A DNA stretch of 64,000 nt, from positions 1 to 64,000 of the forward strand of contig NZ_JBAVHX010000004.1 of NCBI RefSeq assembly GCF_049686335.1, written 5' to 3'. The notes under the pieces were generated by a model. That model had not been told where the DNA came from, ran no database searches, and saw only the letters and a program-made list of their open reading frames with translations. The stretch is from Buttiauxella sp049686335 (lineage in GTDB: Bacteria > Pseudomonadota > Gammaproteobacteria > Enterobacterales > Enterobacteriaceae). Positions 49,073 through 58,074 of this stretch are shown here, in pieces; position 1 is the stretch's first letter, and every line of letters starts with the position of its first letter. The translations under genes were made by a program, and so were the position numbers.

Positions 49073-49819
49073 CTAAGATCCCTGAATAACAGTGATGTTT
49101 TGACGGCGAATTTCATCCTGCGCAGCAGGCGTAATCAGCGTGTGGCTATCAATCTGTAAGTTTTTCGTCCCTGACAACGTGAGAATATCGCTTAGGGTTA
49201 CCAGGTTTTTGGTGAAGCTGAGAGGTTTGCCGGTATTACCGAGGTTGCATGTCATGTTGCCCGGCATGTTCTTACCCGCGATCACAACCCCGTACTGCTC
49301 AATGGTTGAGACGTACTTTGCAAGGCGGTTAAGCAGTGGACGTGCAGACCCCGTCGGTGCGCCGTCCAGACATTCGGGGTTCAATGTAGCAATCACTTTT
49401 TTATGCCTGTTGAGGGCATGAAACACCCAATTACTGGCAAGGTTATCTCTGATACACAGGGCAATTTTGCTCAGGCTATTGGTTGAAAGCACAGGTAGAA
49501 AAAGGCAGTGGTAGTCGTCGTCAACTTCAATGGACTCATCTTCGATATACTGTGATCCGGTGCCACTTGAATTCATTGCGCTGATGCAGGCGGTTTTCAG
49601 CCCAGAGACTCTTGCACTGTAAGAAAACGACACCAGAAGTTGATACCCCGAGCGGTCCAGCGCCGAAAGACTTAACAGGGTCACGGGTAATGTACTGAAA
49701 TTATTGCCCGTGATTAACACGCGGATTTTCTTACGCCCTGCGTTTAATTCGCGGCGTTTTTGTTCCAGCAATCGAGCAATCAGTGTATCCAGTCGTCGGG
49801 ATAAAACCTGGTGTTCCAT
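49073..49819 (-). CDS. Flavoprotein-like protein of microcompartment loci, function unknown
   Basis: 248 residues, not a named family to me. It starts with a helix (VLSRRLDTLIARLLEQKRRE) that could be a cargo-targeting segment. The rest looks like a Rossmann-type flavoprotein of the Dfp/UbiX kind: IRVLITGNNFSTLPVTLLSL, YQLLVSFSYSA, HCLFLPVLSTNSLSKIAL and a CNLGNTGKP turn. Related ORFs are frequent in glycyl-radical and other microcompartment operons. If it binds FMN or FAD it may recycle electrons inside the shell, possibly with the GrpU Fe-S site; this is inference. It lies between the pduL and eutN-like genes. Confidence 0.7.
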   Translation of the reverse strand: MEHQVLSRRLDTLIARLLEQKRRELNAGRKKIRVLITGNNFSTLPVTLLSLSALDRSGYQLLVSFSYSARVSGLKTACISAMNSSGTGSQYIEDESIEVDDDYHCLFLPVLSTNSLSKIALCIRDNLASNWVFHALNRHKKVIATLNPECLDGAPTGSARPLLNRLAKYVSTIEQYGVVIAGKNMPGNMTCNLGNTGKPLSFTKNLVTLSDILTLSGTKNLQIDSHTLITPAAQDEIRRQNITVIQGS

Positions 49820-49831
49820 AGCGCCCTCACA

Positions 49832-50515
49832 TCAATCGGTTGGGTTATTTCGGCAAACCAGATCCCCATTGCGAAGCCCAAATCCATTGGCCTCTTCCAC
49901 ATCAATATGCAGTTCAAGCACCGCGTCAGCGCTAACCCGCACCACAACGTGGCGTAATATACCGGCCCGCAAACCGTCGGCCTGAATATCAATTTCCATT
50001 CCATCTCGCAGGCCGTGCATCTGCGCCTCTTGCGGTGAAATATGAAGATGCCGCCAGGCGACGATAGTGCCCTGGGGTTTTACGACGCGCCCTTTGGGGC
50101 CAACAATCTCAATGCCTGGCGAATCATGCAGATCGCCAGACATGCGTACTGGTGCTTTAACGCCAAGGACAAAACTATCCGCCACCGAGATTTCAATCTG
50201 AGTCGAACGGCGCAATGGCCCCAAAATACGGACGTTGGGGATGTCCCCTTTTTGGGTGCGCAAAGTCACTGTTTCTTCTGCGGCATACTGACCGGGTTGC
50301 TTAACCGCTTTCATGCGTGTGAGCGTCGAGCCATAACCGAACAACACATCCATATCTTCACGGCACAGGTGAATATGGCGGTTAGAAACACCGACAGGAA
50401 TAAGTAATTGCGTCCCTTCTTTCACAGGCGTTGACGACAGTCTATTTTTACCGACTGCCAACTCTTGCATAATTTGCCGGGTGATCCTTTCGGCCTGAAG
50501 CTGGTTTTCATTCAT
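49832..50515 (-). CDS. pduL: Phosphate propanoyltransferase PduL
   Basis: 227 residues with the two beta-barrel PduL domains. Zinc ligands are H47 and H49 (SNRHIHL), H156 and H158 (RHLHIS), with a fifth His at 203 and Glu 207/208 (ELHIDVEEAN). It converts propionyl-CoA and phosphate to propionyl-phosphate and free CoA, recycling CoA within the shell. The N-terminal helix QAERITRQIMQELAVG resembles the encapsulation peptide of PduL in pdu operons. It is separated from the kinase gene by three small genes. Confidence 0.93.
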   Translation of the reverse strand: MNENQLQAERITRQIMQELAVGKNRLSSTPVKEGTQLLIPVGVSNRHIHLCREDMDVLFGYGSTLTRMKAVKQPGQYAAEETVTLRTQKGDIPNVRILGPLRRSTQIEISVADSFVLGVKAPVRMSGDLHDSPGIEIVGPKGRVVKPQGTIVAWRHLHISPQEAQMHGLRDGMEIDIQADGLRAGILRHVVVRVSADAVLELHIDVEEANGFGLRNGDLVCRNNPTD

Positions 50516-50644
50516 AATGGAAAAGCCTGGTAAATAATTAAAAATTAAGAATGGTTTTCAGAATAATCATCCCGGGAAATTGCTTCTTGCCTTCAGGCAG
50601 GATTTTTTTTACCAACTGGATGTTTCATGACAATCTTGTCCAGA

Positions 50645-51763
50645 TTACCCACCAATGAGTGAAAGCAACCGGTCAATATCTTGAGTGGTTGGTTTTCGCG
50701 GATTCGTTGCAGTACAGCCATCTGCCAGCGTTGCATCAATTAAAGGCTGACGTAACTGTTCAAATACCACCATATTCGAACCTAACTCTTTTAATGTGGA
50801 TGGAATAGTAAACTGACGATTGAGTTGGCGGATATTTCTGACCAGTTGTGAAATAGCCAACTGAGGGTTAGAGTTTTCTATTCCCAGAATGCGCGCGCAT
50901 TTCATATAAGATTCGGTCGTTTGCGCTGTTGCTTGCGCTGCATTAAATTCAATCACTAGCGGCAACAGCATGGCGTTAATTTTGCCATGAGGAATATGCA
51001 GCATGCCGCCAATAGCATGTGCCATACCATGAACCAGTCCCAAACCGGAGGAGTTAAATGCCATACCCGCCATGCAAGAAGCGTTATGCATGTGCTCACG
51101 AGGCTTAATATTTTTCTCGTCGTTATAAACTTGCGGCAAATACTGCCAGGTCAGGGCAATCGCCTTTTCCGCCAGCGCATCGCTAAAATCATTCGCCCCT
51201 GTCGAAACAAGCGCTTCAATCGCGTGCGTCAGCACATCCATACCCGTATCAACCGCGATATGGCGTGGCACACTTAAGACAAGGTTTGGGTCCAGAATCG
51301 CAACGTCAGGCACCAGCGCCTGTGCTACCAGCGGATATTTACGACCATTTTGCGGATCAGAAATAATGGCATAAGAGGTCACTTCTGAACCAGACCCACT
51401 GGTAGTCGGAATGGCGATTAACTCAATGGTATGTGTACGATAATGTTCTTCAAGCGTGACTTTAATACCTTTTGCCGCATCAAGTGATGAACCGCCACCG
51501 AGAGCAATAATTACATCAGGTTTGAACGTTTTAAATTTTTCAGCGCCCGCCTTTAAAACATCGATATTAGGATCGGGTTTTACCTCCCCAAATATAGATA
51601 CGGAAGCTTGTGGCATAACTTCGATGAGATAACGAGTTTTACCTGAAGAAACCATAAAGTCATCAGTAACAATGGCTACTCTTTTATTATTTAACGTACG
51701 TAAAGAGGTTATCGCCTCTTCACCGAAATATATTTTTGGACAGGAGAAAAGATAACTCGCCAT
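50645..51763 (-). CDS. Iron-dependent alcohol dehydrogenase (PduQ/EutG-like)
   Basis: 372 residues, group III iron alcohol dehydrogenase. ALGGGSSLDAAKGI binds NAD; PTTSGSGSEVTSYA follows; the metal ligands lie in DTGMDVLTHAIEAL and LVHGMAHAIGGMLHIPHGKI. It reduces propionaldehyde to 1-propanol, regenerating NAD+ for the aldehyde dehydrogenase. It is the first gene of the 13-gene minus-strand operon, so the main operon promoter should lie in the bases just above 51763. A 7-bp inverted repeat (CTGGTTA/TAACCAG) at 51785-51808 is a possible operator. Confidence 0.92.
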   Translation of the reverse strand: MASYLFSCPKIYFGEEAITSLRTLNNKRVAIVTDDFMVSSGKTRYLIEVMPQASVSIFGEVKPDPNIDVLKAGAEKFKTFKPDVIIALGGGSSLDAAKGIKVTLEEHYRTHTIELIAIPTTSGSGSEVTSYAIISDPQNGRKYPLVAQALVPDVAILDPNLVLSVPRHIAVDTGMDVLTHAIEALVSTGANDFSDALAEKAIALTWQYLPQVYNDEKNIKPREHMHNASCMAGMAFNSSGLGLVHGMAHAIGGMLHIPHGKINAMLLPLVIEFNAAQATAQTTESYMKCARILGIENSNPQLAISQLVRNIRQLNRQFTIPSTLKELGSNMVVFEQLRQPLIDATLADGCTATNPRKPTTQDIDRLLSLIGG

Positions 51764-51917
51764 GATGCTAATACCTTACACAGACTGGTTAATGGCATTT
51801 ATAACCAGTAGCTGAAAATAGTTATTTAAGCTATCACGCGAGAGTTAAAACGATGCTACTCATGCTTGTGCAATAAAAGGATTATTTTGCTCTCTTGCTT
51901 TTAAAACCCGCAAAATA

Positions 51918-52046
51918 ATGCAACTGGCAGGACTTGAGACAGTTATCGAATTGATCGGCAACAATCCCAGACTTACCGTCACAGCATTACAGACCGTGGG
52001 CAGCAAAGGCTGGGATAGTTTTTCCATTGCTCGATTAAATGACTAA
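51918..52046 (+). pseudogene. Remnant of a methyltransferase C-terminus
   Basis: This frame encodes GLETVIELIGNNPRLTVTAL and ends VGSKGWDSFSIARLND before a stop. It looks like the last 40 residues of a class I O-methyltransferase, whose family ends in a GxKGWDGF-type strand. Nothing upstream in this or other frames continues the protein. The open frame before the ATG (from 51849) is unrelated. It is best read as the tail of a gene cut off when the microcompartment locus was inserted. Its stop overlaps the end of the convergent SDR gene. Confidence 0.5.
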
Positions 52047-52807
52047 ACCCCGTTAATAGATGCACCGCCATCCACTAGCGAGGCGGTGCCGGTAACAAAT
52101 GAAGATTCATCAGATGCAAGCCACAGCACGGCTCGCGCCAGTTCTTCCGGCTGTGCGACGCGTTTTAGCGCGTGTAGCCCGGTGATAAACGCCTGTGATT
52201 CAGCGGTGTTGTTCATATCCCGGTACATATCGGTATCGACCGCGCCCGGTAAAATAGAGTTAACGCGAATGTTCTGCGGGCCAAATTCTGAGGCTAACGC
52301 CTGGGTCAAACCTATCAGTCCGGCTTTGCTGGCGGCGTATGACGCCACTTGCGGGAAGGCAAAACTGTAACCGACAAAGGTTGAGGTGAAGATGATCGAG
52401 CCCGCGCCATGTTTGAGCATTTCGGCTATTTGATGTTTAGCGCCAAGAAACGATCCAGTCAGATTAATCGCGACCGCATTGGCAAACCCTTCGGCTGAGA
52501 CTTCTGTGCTCGGGCCGTTTTCTCCCAGTGTACCTGCATTGTTAAACGCAATATCCAGCCGTCCCCATGTCTCTACCGCTTTTGCCACCAGCGCTTTGGC
52601 GTACGCTTCTTCCCGTACGTCACCGGACACTGCAACGGCCTCGCCACCCGCGGCTTTTATTTCGGCCACGAGCTGGGCCAGTTCGGCTTCACGCCTGGCT
52701 CCGACCACCACTTTCGCCCCTTCGGCAGCGAATAGTTTTGCGGTGGCATAACCGATGCCTGAGCTGGCTCCGGTAACAATGGCAACTTTATCGGCTAAAC
52801 GTTTCAT
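52043..52807 (-). CDS. Short-chain dehydrogenase/reductase
   Basis: 254 residues from the ATG at 52807 (GGAG six bases before). Classical SDR: cofactor motif TGASSGIGYA near 13-22, NNAG near 88-91, catalytic Ser in TSTFVG, Tyr-x-x-x-Lys in YAASKAG, and C-terminal GTASLVDGGASINGV. Arg residues in VGARREAEL suggest NADP(H). The substrate is unknown. The longer upstream frame runs through a repeat and is rejected. It sits between the GRM locus and hrpA, likely part of the resident chromosome. Confidence 0.88.
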   Translation of the reverse strand: MKRLADKVAIVTGASSGIGYATAKLFAAEGAKVVVGARREAELAQLVAEIKAAGGEAVAVSGDVREEAYAKALVAKAVETWGRLDIAFNNAGTLGENGPSTEVSAEGFANAVAINLTGSFLGAKHQIAEMLKHGAGSIIFTSTFVGYSFAFPQVASYAASKAGLIGLTQALASEFGPQNIRVNSILPGAVDTDMYRDMNNTAESQAFITGLHALKRVAQPEELARAVLWLASDESSFVTGTASLVDGGASINGV

Positions 52808-52895
52808 GGGTAACTCCGGGTCAACGCGGTCAAATATTAACCGCTCAAGGAGTATGGTAGCGGAAGGAGATTCTTGCATTGTTGGCTTTATGGAC

Positions 52896-52980
52896 GCCCT
52901 CACCCCGGCCCTCTCCCTCAGGGAGAGGCAGAACACCAGACAGTCCCTTCTCCCTCAGGGAGAAGGTTAGGATGAGGGTT
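52896..52980. repeat. Enterobacterial hairpin repeat (CCCTCACCCC type)
   Basis: Two hairpins, CCTCTCCCTCAGGGAGAGG and CCTTCTCCCTCAGGGAGAAG, are enclosed by CCCTCACCCC on the left and GATGAGGGT on the right. This dispersed intergenic repeat occurs widely in enteric genomes. It fills the gap between hrpA and the SDR gene. Confidence 0.85.
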
Positions 52981-52983
52981 GTT

Positions 52984-55900
52984 TTAAACAGTGATCGCTT
53001 CCATCGCCTGCAAAATACGCTTATCCGAGATCGGATACGGCGTACCTAGTTGCTGCGCAAAGAAACTGACGCGCAACTCTTCAATCATCCAGCGGATTTC
53101 CAGCACATCGTCGTCAACGCGGCGGGCAGGAGGCAATTTATTCAGCCACTGCTGCCAGGTTTGCTGCACATGCTCCACTTTCAGCATTTGCACACGATCG
53201 CGATGCGGATCGACTGCCATTTTCTCGAGGCGCTTTTCGATGGCATTCAGGTAACGCAAAGTATCACCTAAACGTTTGTAGCCGTTTCCGGTGACAAAAC
53301 CGCGATAAACCAGGCCGCTCATTTGCGCTTTCACATCTGACAAACCGAGCGCCATGGTCATGTCCACACGCCCTTTCAGACGTTTGTTGATATTGAAAAC
53401 GCTGGTGAGGATTTGTTCGACCTGCTTCGCAATTTCCACCACGGTTTCGTTGAGTTCTGCGCGAACTTTCTCATGCAGAGCGGCAAAACCTTCTTCGCTC
53501 CAGACCGGACCACCCGCCTGCGCAATCAGCTTATCGACGCCGCAGGAAATGCAGTCATCAATCAAATCCATGACTTTGCCGTACGGGTTAAAGTACAGGC
53601 CGAGTTTGGCTTTGTTGGGCAGTTTTTCATGCAGGTATTTAATCGGCGATGGAATGTTCAGCAGCAGCAAACGGCGCAAACCCCGCCACATCGCCTGTTG
53701 CTGTTCGAGCGGATTATCGAACAACTTGATAGCCACGCTGTCTTTGTCATCCACCAGCGCCGGGAACGCCTTCATGCGGTAGTTACCGCGTTTTTGCTCG
53801 TAGCTTTCTGGTAATGAACCGAAGCTCCAGATATGCAGGCCGCTTTGTTCGATACCATCATCCGCGACTGCTGAGAGCGTTTGCTGGACTTTGTCTTTCA
53901 GACCGCCTTTTAACTCAGTGAGGTCTTTACCTTCTTTGAGCTTTTTATTGTGCTCATCGACGATGCGGAACGTCATTTTCAGGTGATCGGGTACCTGATC
54001 CCAATGCCAGTCTTCGCGGTCAATGGTGATACCCGACATACGGCGAAATTCGCGTTCTAAACTTTCCAGCAGCGGCAATTCCAGCGGCGTGGCACGGCCT
54101 AAAAACGCTTCGGCGTAGTTTGGCGCAGGCACAAAGTTGCGGCGCACCGGTTTTGGCAATGACTTGATGAGCGCAATCACCAGTTCGCGGCGCACGCCCG
54201 GGATCTGCCATTCAAATCCGGCTTCTTCAACCTGGTTTAACAGTGGCAAGGGAATATGCACTGTCACACCATCGGCATCGGCACCCGGTTCAAATTGATA
54301 GGTCAGACGCAGCTTGAGATTCCCCTGATGCCAGAAATTCGGATAGTCGAGTTTACTGACTTGTTCCGCGCCCTCTTTTATCAACATGCTCTTTTCGAAA
54401 TTGAGCAGGTCGGGCGTCTCTTTACTGACCTTTTTCCACCAGTTATCGAAATGGCGTGCAGAAATCACGTCGTGGGCAATGCGTTGATCGTAAAACTCGA
54501 ACAGCGTGTCGTCGTCTACCAGAATGTCGCGGCGACGGGACTTGTGCTCCAGTTCTTCAATTTCATTGCGTAACTTGAGGTTGTCACGGAAGAACGCGTG
54601 GCGCGTCTGCCAGTCGCCTTCCACCAGCGCGTGGCGGATAAACAGCTCACGACACAATGCAGGATCAATCTGGCTGTAGTTCACGCTGCGTGCCGCAACA
54701 ATTGGCAGACCATAAAGCGTCACTTTTTCGGTCGCCATGACCGCGCCCTGCGATTTCTCCCAGTGCGGCTCGCTATACGAGCGTTTCAACAGATGTTGTG
54801 CCAGCGGCTCTACCCATTCCGGGTCGATACGGGCGGCAATACGCCCCCACAGGCGGCTGGTTTCCACCAGTTCAGCAACCATGGTCCATTTCGGCGGCTT
54901 CTTAAATAAACCGGAGCCAGGGAAAATGGAGAACCGCGCGTTACGTGCGCCGGTGTACTCTTGCTTATCCGCATCTTTCTGCCCGATATGCGAAAGCAAA
55001 CCGGTCAACAATGCGCAGTGAACGGAGCGGAAATCAGCAGGTTCACTGTTAATCGGCAAGCCAAGTTCTTTCACCACCTGGCGCAACTGGGTGTAAATGT
55101 CCTGCCACTCGCGCACGCGCAGGTAGTTCAGGTAATCGAGCTTGCACTGGCGGCGGAACTGATTAGACGACAGCTCTTTTTGCTGCTCGCCGAGGTGGTT
55201 CCACAAGTTCACATACGCGAGGAAGTCAGATTCTTTGTCGTGGAAACGACGATGTTTTTCATCCGACGCCTGCTGTTTGTCCATCGGCCGCTCGCGCGGA
55301 TCCTGAATCGACAACGCGGCGGTGATGATCATCACTTCACGCACACATCCAAAGCGCTGCGCTTCCAGCACCATCCGAGCCAGACGCGGGTCAACAGGCA
55401 GTTGAGCAAGCTGGCGACCCGATGGCGTCAATTTATAGACGCTGTGATCTTCATCGCTGGTAATCGCGCCGAGTTCTTCAAGCAGGCGCACGCCATCCTG
55501 AATATTGCGCTTGTCTGGCGCTTCGACGAACGGGAATGCGGCGATGTCCCCAAGACCCAGCGCGGTCATTTGCAGAATGACGGACGCGAGGTTGGTACGC
55601 AGAATTTCCGGATCGGTAAATTCCGGGCGCGAGAGGAAATCGTCTTCCGAATAAAGACGAATACAAATCCCTTCCGAGACACGTCCGCAACGGCCTTTAC
55701 GCTGGTTGGCTGAAGCCTGGGAAACCGGCTCAATCGGCAAACGCTGCACTTTGGTGCGATAGCTATAACGGCTGATGCGCGCCGTACCCGGGTCGATAAC
55801 GTATTTAATGCCCGGCACGGTAAGCGAGGTTTCTGCGACGTTGGTCGCCAGCACGATACGACGTCCAACATGCGACTGGAACACGCGGTTTTGCTCGCTG

Positions 55901-56883
55901 TTCGACAAACGCGCGTACAGCGGCAGCACTTCAGTGTGTGGCAAGTTCAGTTTGTTTAACGCATCAGCGGTGTCGCGGATTTCACGCTCACCGCTCATGA
56001 AAATCAGAATGTCGCCTGCGCTCTCGTGACCGAGTTCATCGACGGCATCAAAAATGGCTTGTAACTGGTCGCGATCGGTATCGTCAGCATCTTCGACAAT
56101 CGGGCGATAGCGCACTTCCACCGGATAAGTACGGCCAGAAACTTCGATGATTGGCGCATTGTTGAAATGACGCGAGAAGCGTTCCGGGTCAATGGTCGCA
56201 GAAGTGATAATGATTTTCAGATCCGGGCGACGCGGCAGTAACTCACGCAAATAGCCCAGCAGGAAATCGATGTTCAGACTGCGTTCGTGCGCTTCATCGA
56301 TAATGATGGTGTCGTATTGCATCAGCAGCCTGTCTTGCTGAATTTCAGCCAGCAAGATGCCATCGGTCATCAGTTTGACCATGGTGTTTTCACTGACGTG
56401 GTCAGTAAAACGCACCTTGTACCCGACGCACCCGCCCGGTTCAGTTTGCAACTCCTCGGCAATACGGTTGGCAACGGTTCGCGCCGCCAGACGGCGAGGC
56501 TGCGTATGACCAATCAGCCCTTTTACGCCGCGCCCAAGCTCCATGCAGATCTTCGGCAACTGCGTGGTTTTCCCGGAACCGGTCTCCCCTGCCACGATAA
56601 CCACCTGGTTATCACGGACGGCTTCCAGAATATCCTGCTTTTTCTGACTAACAGGCAGATTTTCAGGGTAGATAATTTTTGGACGCGAGGCTTCACGCAG
56701 CAGTACCTTACCGGCTGCCGTGTCGAGTTCCTGGGCCAGTGAATCTAACAGTGCTTGCTGCGATTCAGGATTTTTCACCTTCTTCGCGCCATGCAAACGG
56801 CGTGAGAAGCGCTGTCTGTCGCGTAGCATTAAGCCATCAAGGCGTGAGAATAATGAAGACAGTGAGGGTTTTATGTTTTCCAT
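52984..56883 (-). CDS. hrpA: ATP-dependent RNA helicase HrpA
   Basis: 1299 residues from the ATG at 56883 (E. coli HrpA 1300). DEAH-box helicase: Walker A AGETGSGKTTQLPKI, DEAH in IIIDEAHERSLNIDF, SATIDPERF, then QRKGRCGRVSEG of domain 2, followed by the winged-helix, ratchet and OB-like domains and a long HrpA-specific C-terminal region. In E. coli HrpA rescues stalled or collided ribosomes by pulling on mRNA. It is divergent from azoR as in E. coli, a mark of conserved backbone. Confidence 0.97.
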   Translation of the reverse strand: MENIKPSLSSLFSRLDGLMLRDRQRFSRRLHGAKKVKNPESQQALLDSLAQELDTAAGKVLLREASRPKIIYPENLPVSQKKQDILEAVRDNQVVIVAGETGSGKTTQLPKICMELGRGVKGLIGHTQPRRLAARTVANRIAEELQTEPGGCVGYKVRFTDHVSENTMVKLMTDGILLAEIQQDRLLMQYDTIIIDEAHERSLNIDFLLGYLRELLPRRPDLKIIITSATIDPERFSRHFNNAPIIEVSGRTYPVEVRYRPIVEDADDTDRDQLQAIFDAVDELGHESAGDILIFMSGEREIRDTADALNKLNLPHTEVLPLYARLSNSEQNRVFQSHVGRRIVLATNVAETSLTVPGIKYVIDPGTARISRYSYRTKVQRLPIEPVSQASANQRKGRCGRVSEGICIRLYSEDDFLSRPEFTDPEILRTNLASVILQMTALGLGDIAAFPFVEAPDKRNIQDGVRLLEELGAITSDEDHSVYKLTPSGRQLAQLPVDPRLARMVLEAQRFGCVREVMIITAALSIQDPRERPMDKQQASDEKHRRFHDKESDFLAYVNLWNHLGEQQKELSSNQFRRQCKLDYLNYLRVREWQDIYTQLRQVVKELGLPINSEPADFRSVHCALLTGLLSHIGQKDADKQEYTGARNARFSIFPGSGLFKKPPKWTMVAELVETSRLWGRIAARIDPEWVEPLAQHLLKRSYSEPHWEKSQGAVMATEKVTLYGLPIVAARSVNYSQIDPALCRELFIRHALVEGDWQTRHAFFRDNLKLRNEIEELEHKSRRRDILVDDDTLFEFYDQRIAHDVISARHFDNWWKKVSKETPDLLNFEKSMLIKEGAEQVSKLDYPNFWHQGNLKLRLTYQFEPGADADGVTVHIPLPLLNQVEEAGFEWQIPGVRRELVIALIKSLPKPVRRNFVPAPNYAEAFLGRATPLELPLLESLEREFRRMSGITIDREDWHWDQVPDHLKMTFRIVDEHNKKLKEGKDLTELKGGLKDKVQQTLSAVADDGIEQSGLHIWSFGSLPESYEQKRGNYRMKAFPALVDDKDSVAIKLFDNPLEQQQAMWRGLRRLLLLNIPSPIKYLHEKLPNKAKLGLYFNPYGKVMDLIDDCISCGVDKLIAQAGGPVWSEEGFAALHEKVRAELNETVVEIAKQVEQILTSVFNINKRLKGRVDMTMALGLSDVKAQMSGLVYRGFVTGNGYKRLGDTLRYLNAIEKRLEKMAVDPHRDRVQMLKVEHVQQTWQQWLNKLPPARRVDDDVLEIRWMIEELRVSFFAQQLGTPYPISDKRILQAMEAITV

Positions 56884-57206
56884 TGCGTAGTCATCATGGC
56901 AGCGCACTGCCTGGTATACCCGTCGTATTTCAAGTTGCAGGTGCGTTGGCTACGTTCACTCGCCCAAATCACTTAGTTGACTAAGCTCATCGGGACTTAT
57001 TCTCTTGCCGCCTGCCTGGAACATGAAATCCATAGGGTAAAATTTTCCGTTGAGCTAGATTAGCACATCACACCTTTCGACGCCTTGTTCAATAAAATCG
57101 AACATAGAGTTCGATATATTGCGCTATCACTGCAATCGGATTGTGAATAAAGTACTTCACAGAAACGGGCAATCTGTCCCGAATGAACACAACAAAGGAA
57201 TCACCC
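56884..57206. repeat. ERIC element in the hrpA-azoR divergent region (56915-57039)
   Basis: A 125-base ERIC: TATACCCGTCGTATTTCAAG at 56915, GCGTTGGCTACGTTCACTCG, GACTAAGCTCATCGGGA, CTCTTGCCGCC and a degenerate right end CATGAAATCCATAGGGTA. The remaining ~165 bases to azoR hold its promoter region; no clear operator was found. Confidence 0.9.
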
Positions 57207-57812
57207 ATGAGCAAAGTATTAGTTCTGAAGTCCAGCATCCTGGCAGGTTACTCTCAGTCAAATCAGCTGTCTGACTATTTTGTTGAACAATGGCGTGAAG
57301 AGCATAGCGCAGATGAGATCACCGTGCGTGATTTGGCTGCAAACCCAATCCCAGTGCTCGATGGTGAGCTGGTTGGTGCGCTGCGTCCAGGCGATGCGCC
57401 ACTGTCTCCACGTCAGCAAGAAGCGCTGGCACTGTCTGACGAACTGATTGCTGAGCTCAAAGCTCACGATGTGATTGTTATCAACGCACCAATGTACAAC
57501 TTCAACATTCCAACACAGTTGAAGAACTATTTTGACCTGGTTGCTCGTGCGGGTGTGACCTTCCGTTACACCGAAAAAGGTCCAGAAGGCCTGGTGACGG
57601 GTAAACGCGCTGTGATTCTGACCAGCCGTGGCGGCATCCATAAAGATACCCCAACCGATTTGCTGGTTCCGTATCTGAACATCTTCCTGGGCTTCATCGG
57701 GATCACCGATGTGAACTACGTGTTCGCTGAAGGTATTGCTTACGGTCCAGAAGTGGCAAGCAAAGCGCAAACTGATGCGAAAGCTGCGATTGATAGCATC
57801 GTAACGGCTTAA
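57207..57812 (+). CDS. azoR: FMN-dependent NADH azoreductase
   Basis: 201 residues from the ATG at 57207 (AAAGGA upstream), equal to E. coli AzoR. Flavodoxin-like fold: VLVLKSSILAGYSQSNQL at the FMN phosphate site, APMYNFNIPTQLKNYFD and TSRGGIHKDTP. The dimer reduces azo dyes and quinones with NADH and helps against electrophile stress. Codon use is strongly biased (CTGs, GGT, CGT), suggesting high expression. An intrinsic terminator follows. Confidence 0.97.
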   Translation: MSKVLVLKSSILAGYSQSNQLSDYFVEQWREEHSADEITVRDLAANPIPVLDGELVGALRPGDAPLSPRQQEALALSDELIAELKAHDVIVINAPMYNFNIPTQLKNYFDLVARAGVTFRYTEKGPEGLVTGKRAVILTSRGGIHKDTPTDLLVPYLNIFLGFIGITDVNYVFAEGIAYGPEVASKAQTDAKAAIDSIVTA

Positions 57813-57835
57813 TCTTTTCGTCATACTTAAATTTT

Positions 57836-57868
57836 AAAAACGGCAAACCTATGTTTGCCGTTTTTTAT
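57836..57868 (+). terminator. Intrinsic terminator of azoR
   Basis: AAAACGGCAAAC and GTTTGCCGTTTT form a 12-bp stem with a CTAT loop, followed by a T-run. The A-run on the left means it can also terminate the small minus-strand ORF that follows. Confidence 0.92.
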
Positions 57869-57879
57869 TGTTTTAATTA

Positions 57880-58074
57880 TTACAACAACATAAAAATTAA
57901 TATGAACGAAGATGCTAAAAACATAAGCCCAAACCATTGAGTATAAAGTAAGGCAAAAACAAACAGGCAATGCATAACCCACCAAAAGAAAATCCGTTTT
58001 CGCAGACCATTCCAGTCATAATGTGGGTAGCATAGTTTTAATATATAAATAGTTAATGTTGTCAGAATAATCAT
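57880..58074 (-). CDS. Small hydrophobic protein, possible two-helix membrane protein
   Basis: 64 residues with two hydrophobic stretches, one near the start (MIILTTLTIYILKLCY) and one at the end (LASSFILIFMLL), around a short basic segment (NGLRKRIFFWW). I do not recognise it. A weak GGATGATAACGTT lies upstream, and the azoR terminator follows it, which is a proper gene end. It is AT-rich, and could be a real small membrane protein or chance coding. Only moderate trust. Confidence 0.35.
   Translation of the reverse strand: MIILTTLTIYILKLCYPHYDWNGLRKRIFFWWVMHCLFVFALLYTQWFGLMFLASSFILIFMLL

Noticed and set aside
52808..52936. Extended N-terminus of the SDR
   Set aside because: The extension runs into the CCCTCACCCC hairpin repeat and precedes the normal cofactor motif; the ATG at 52807 has a good ribosome-binding site.
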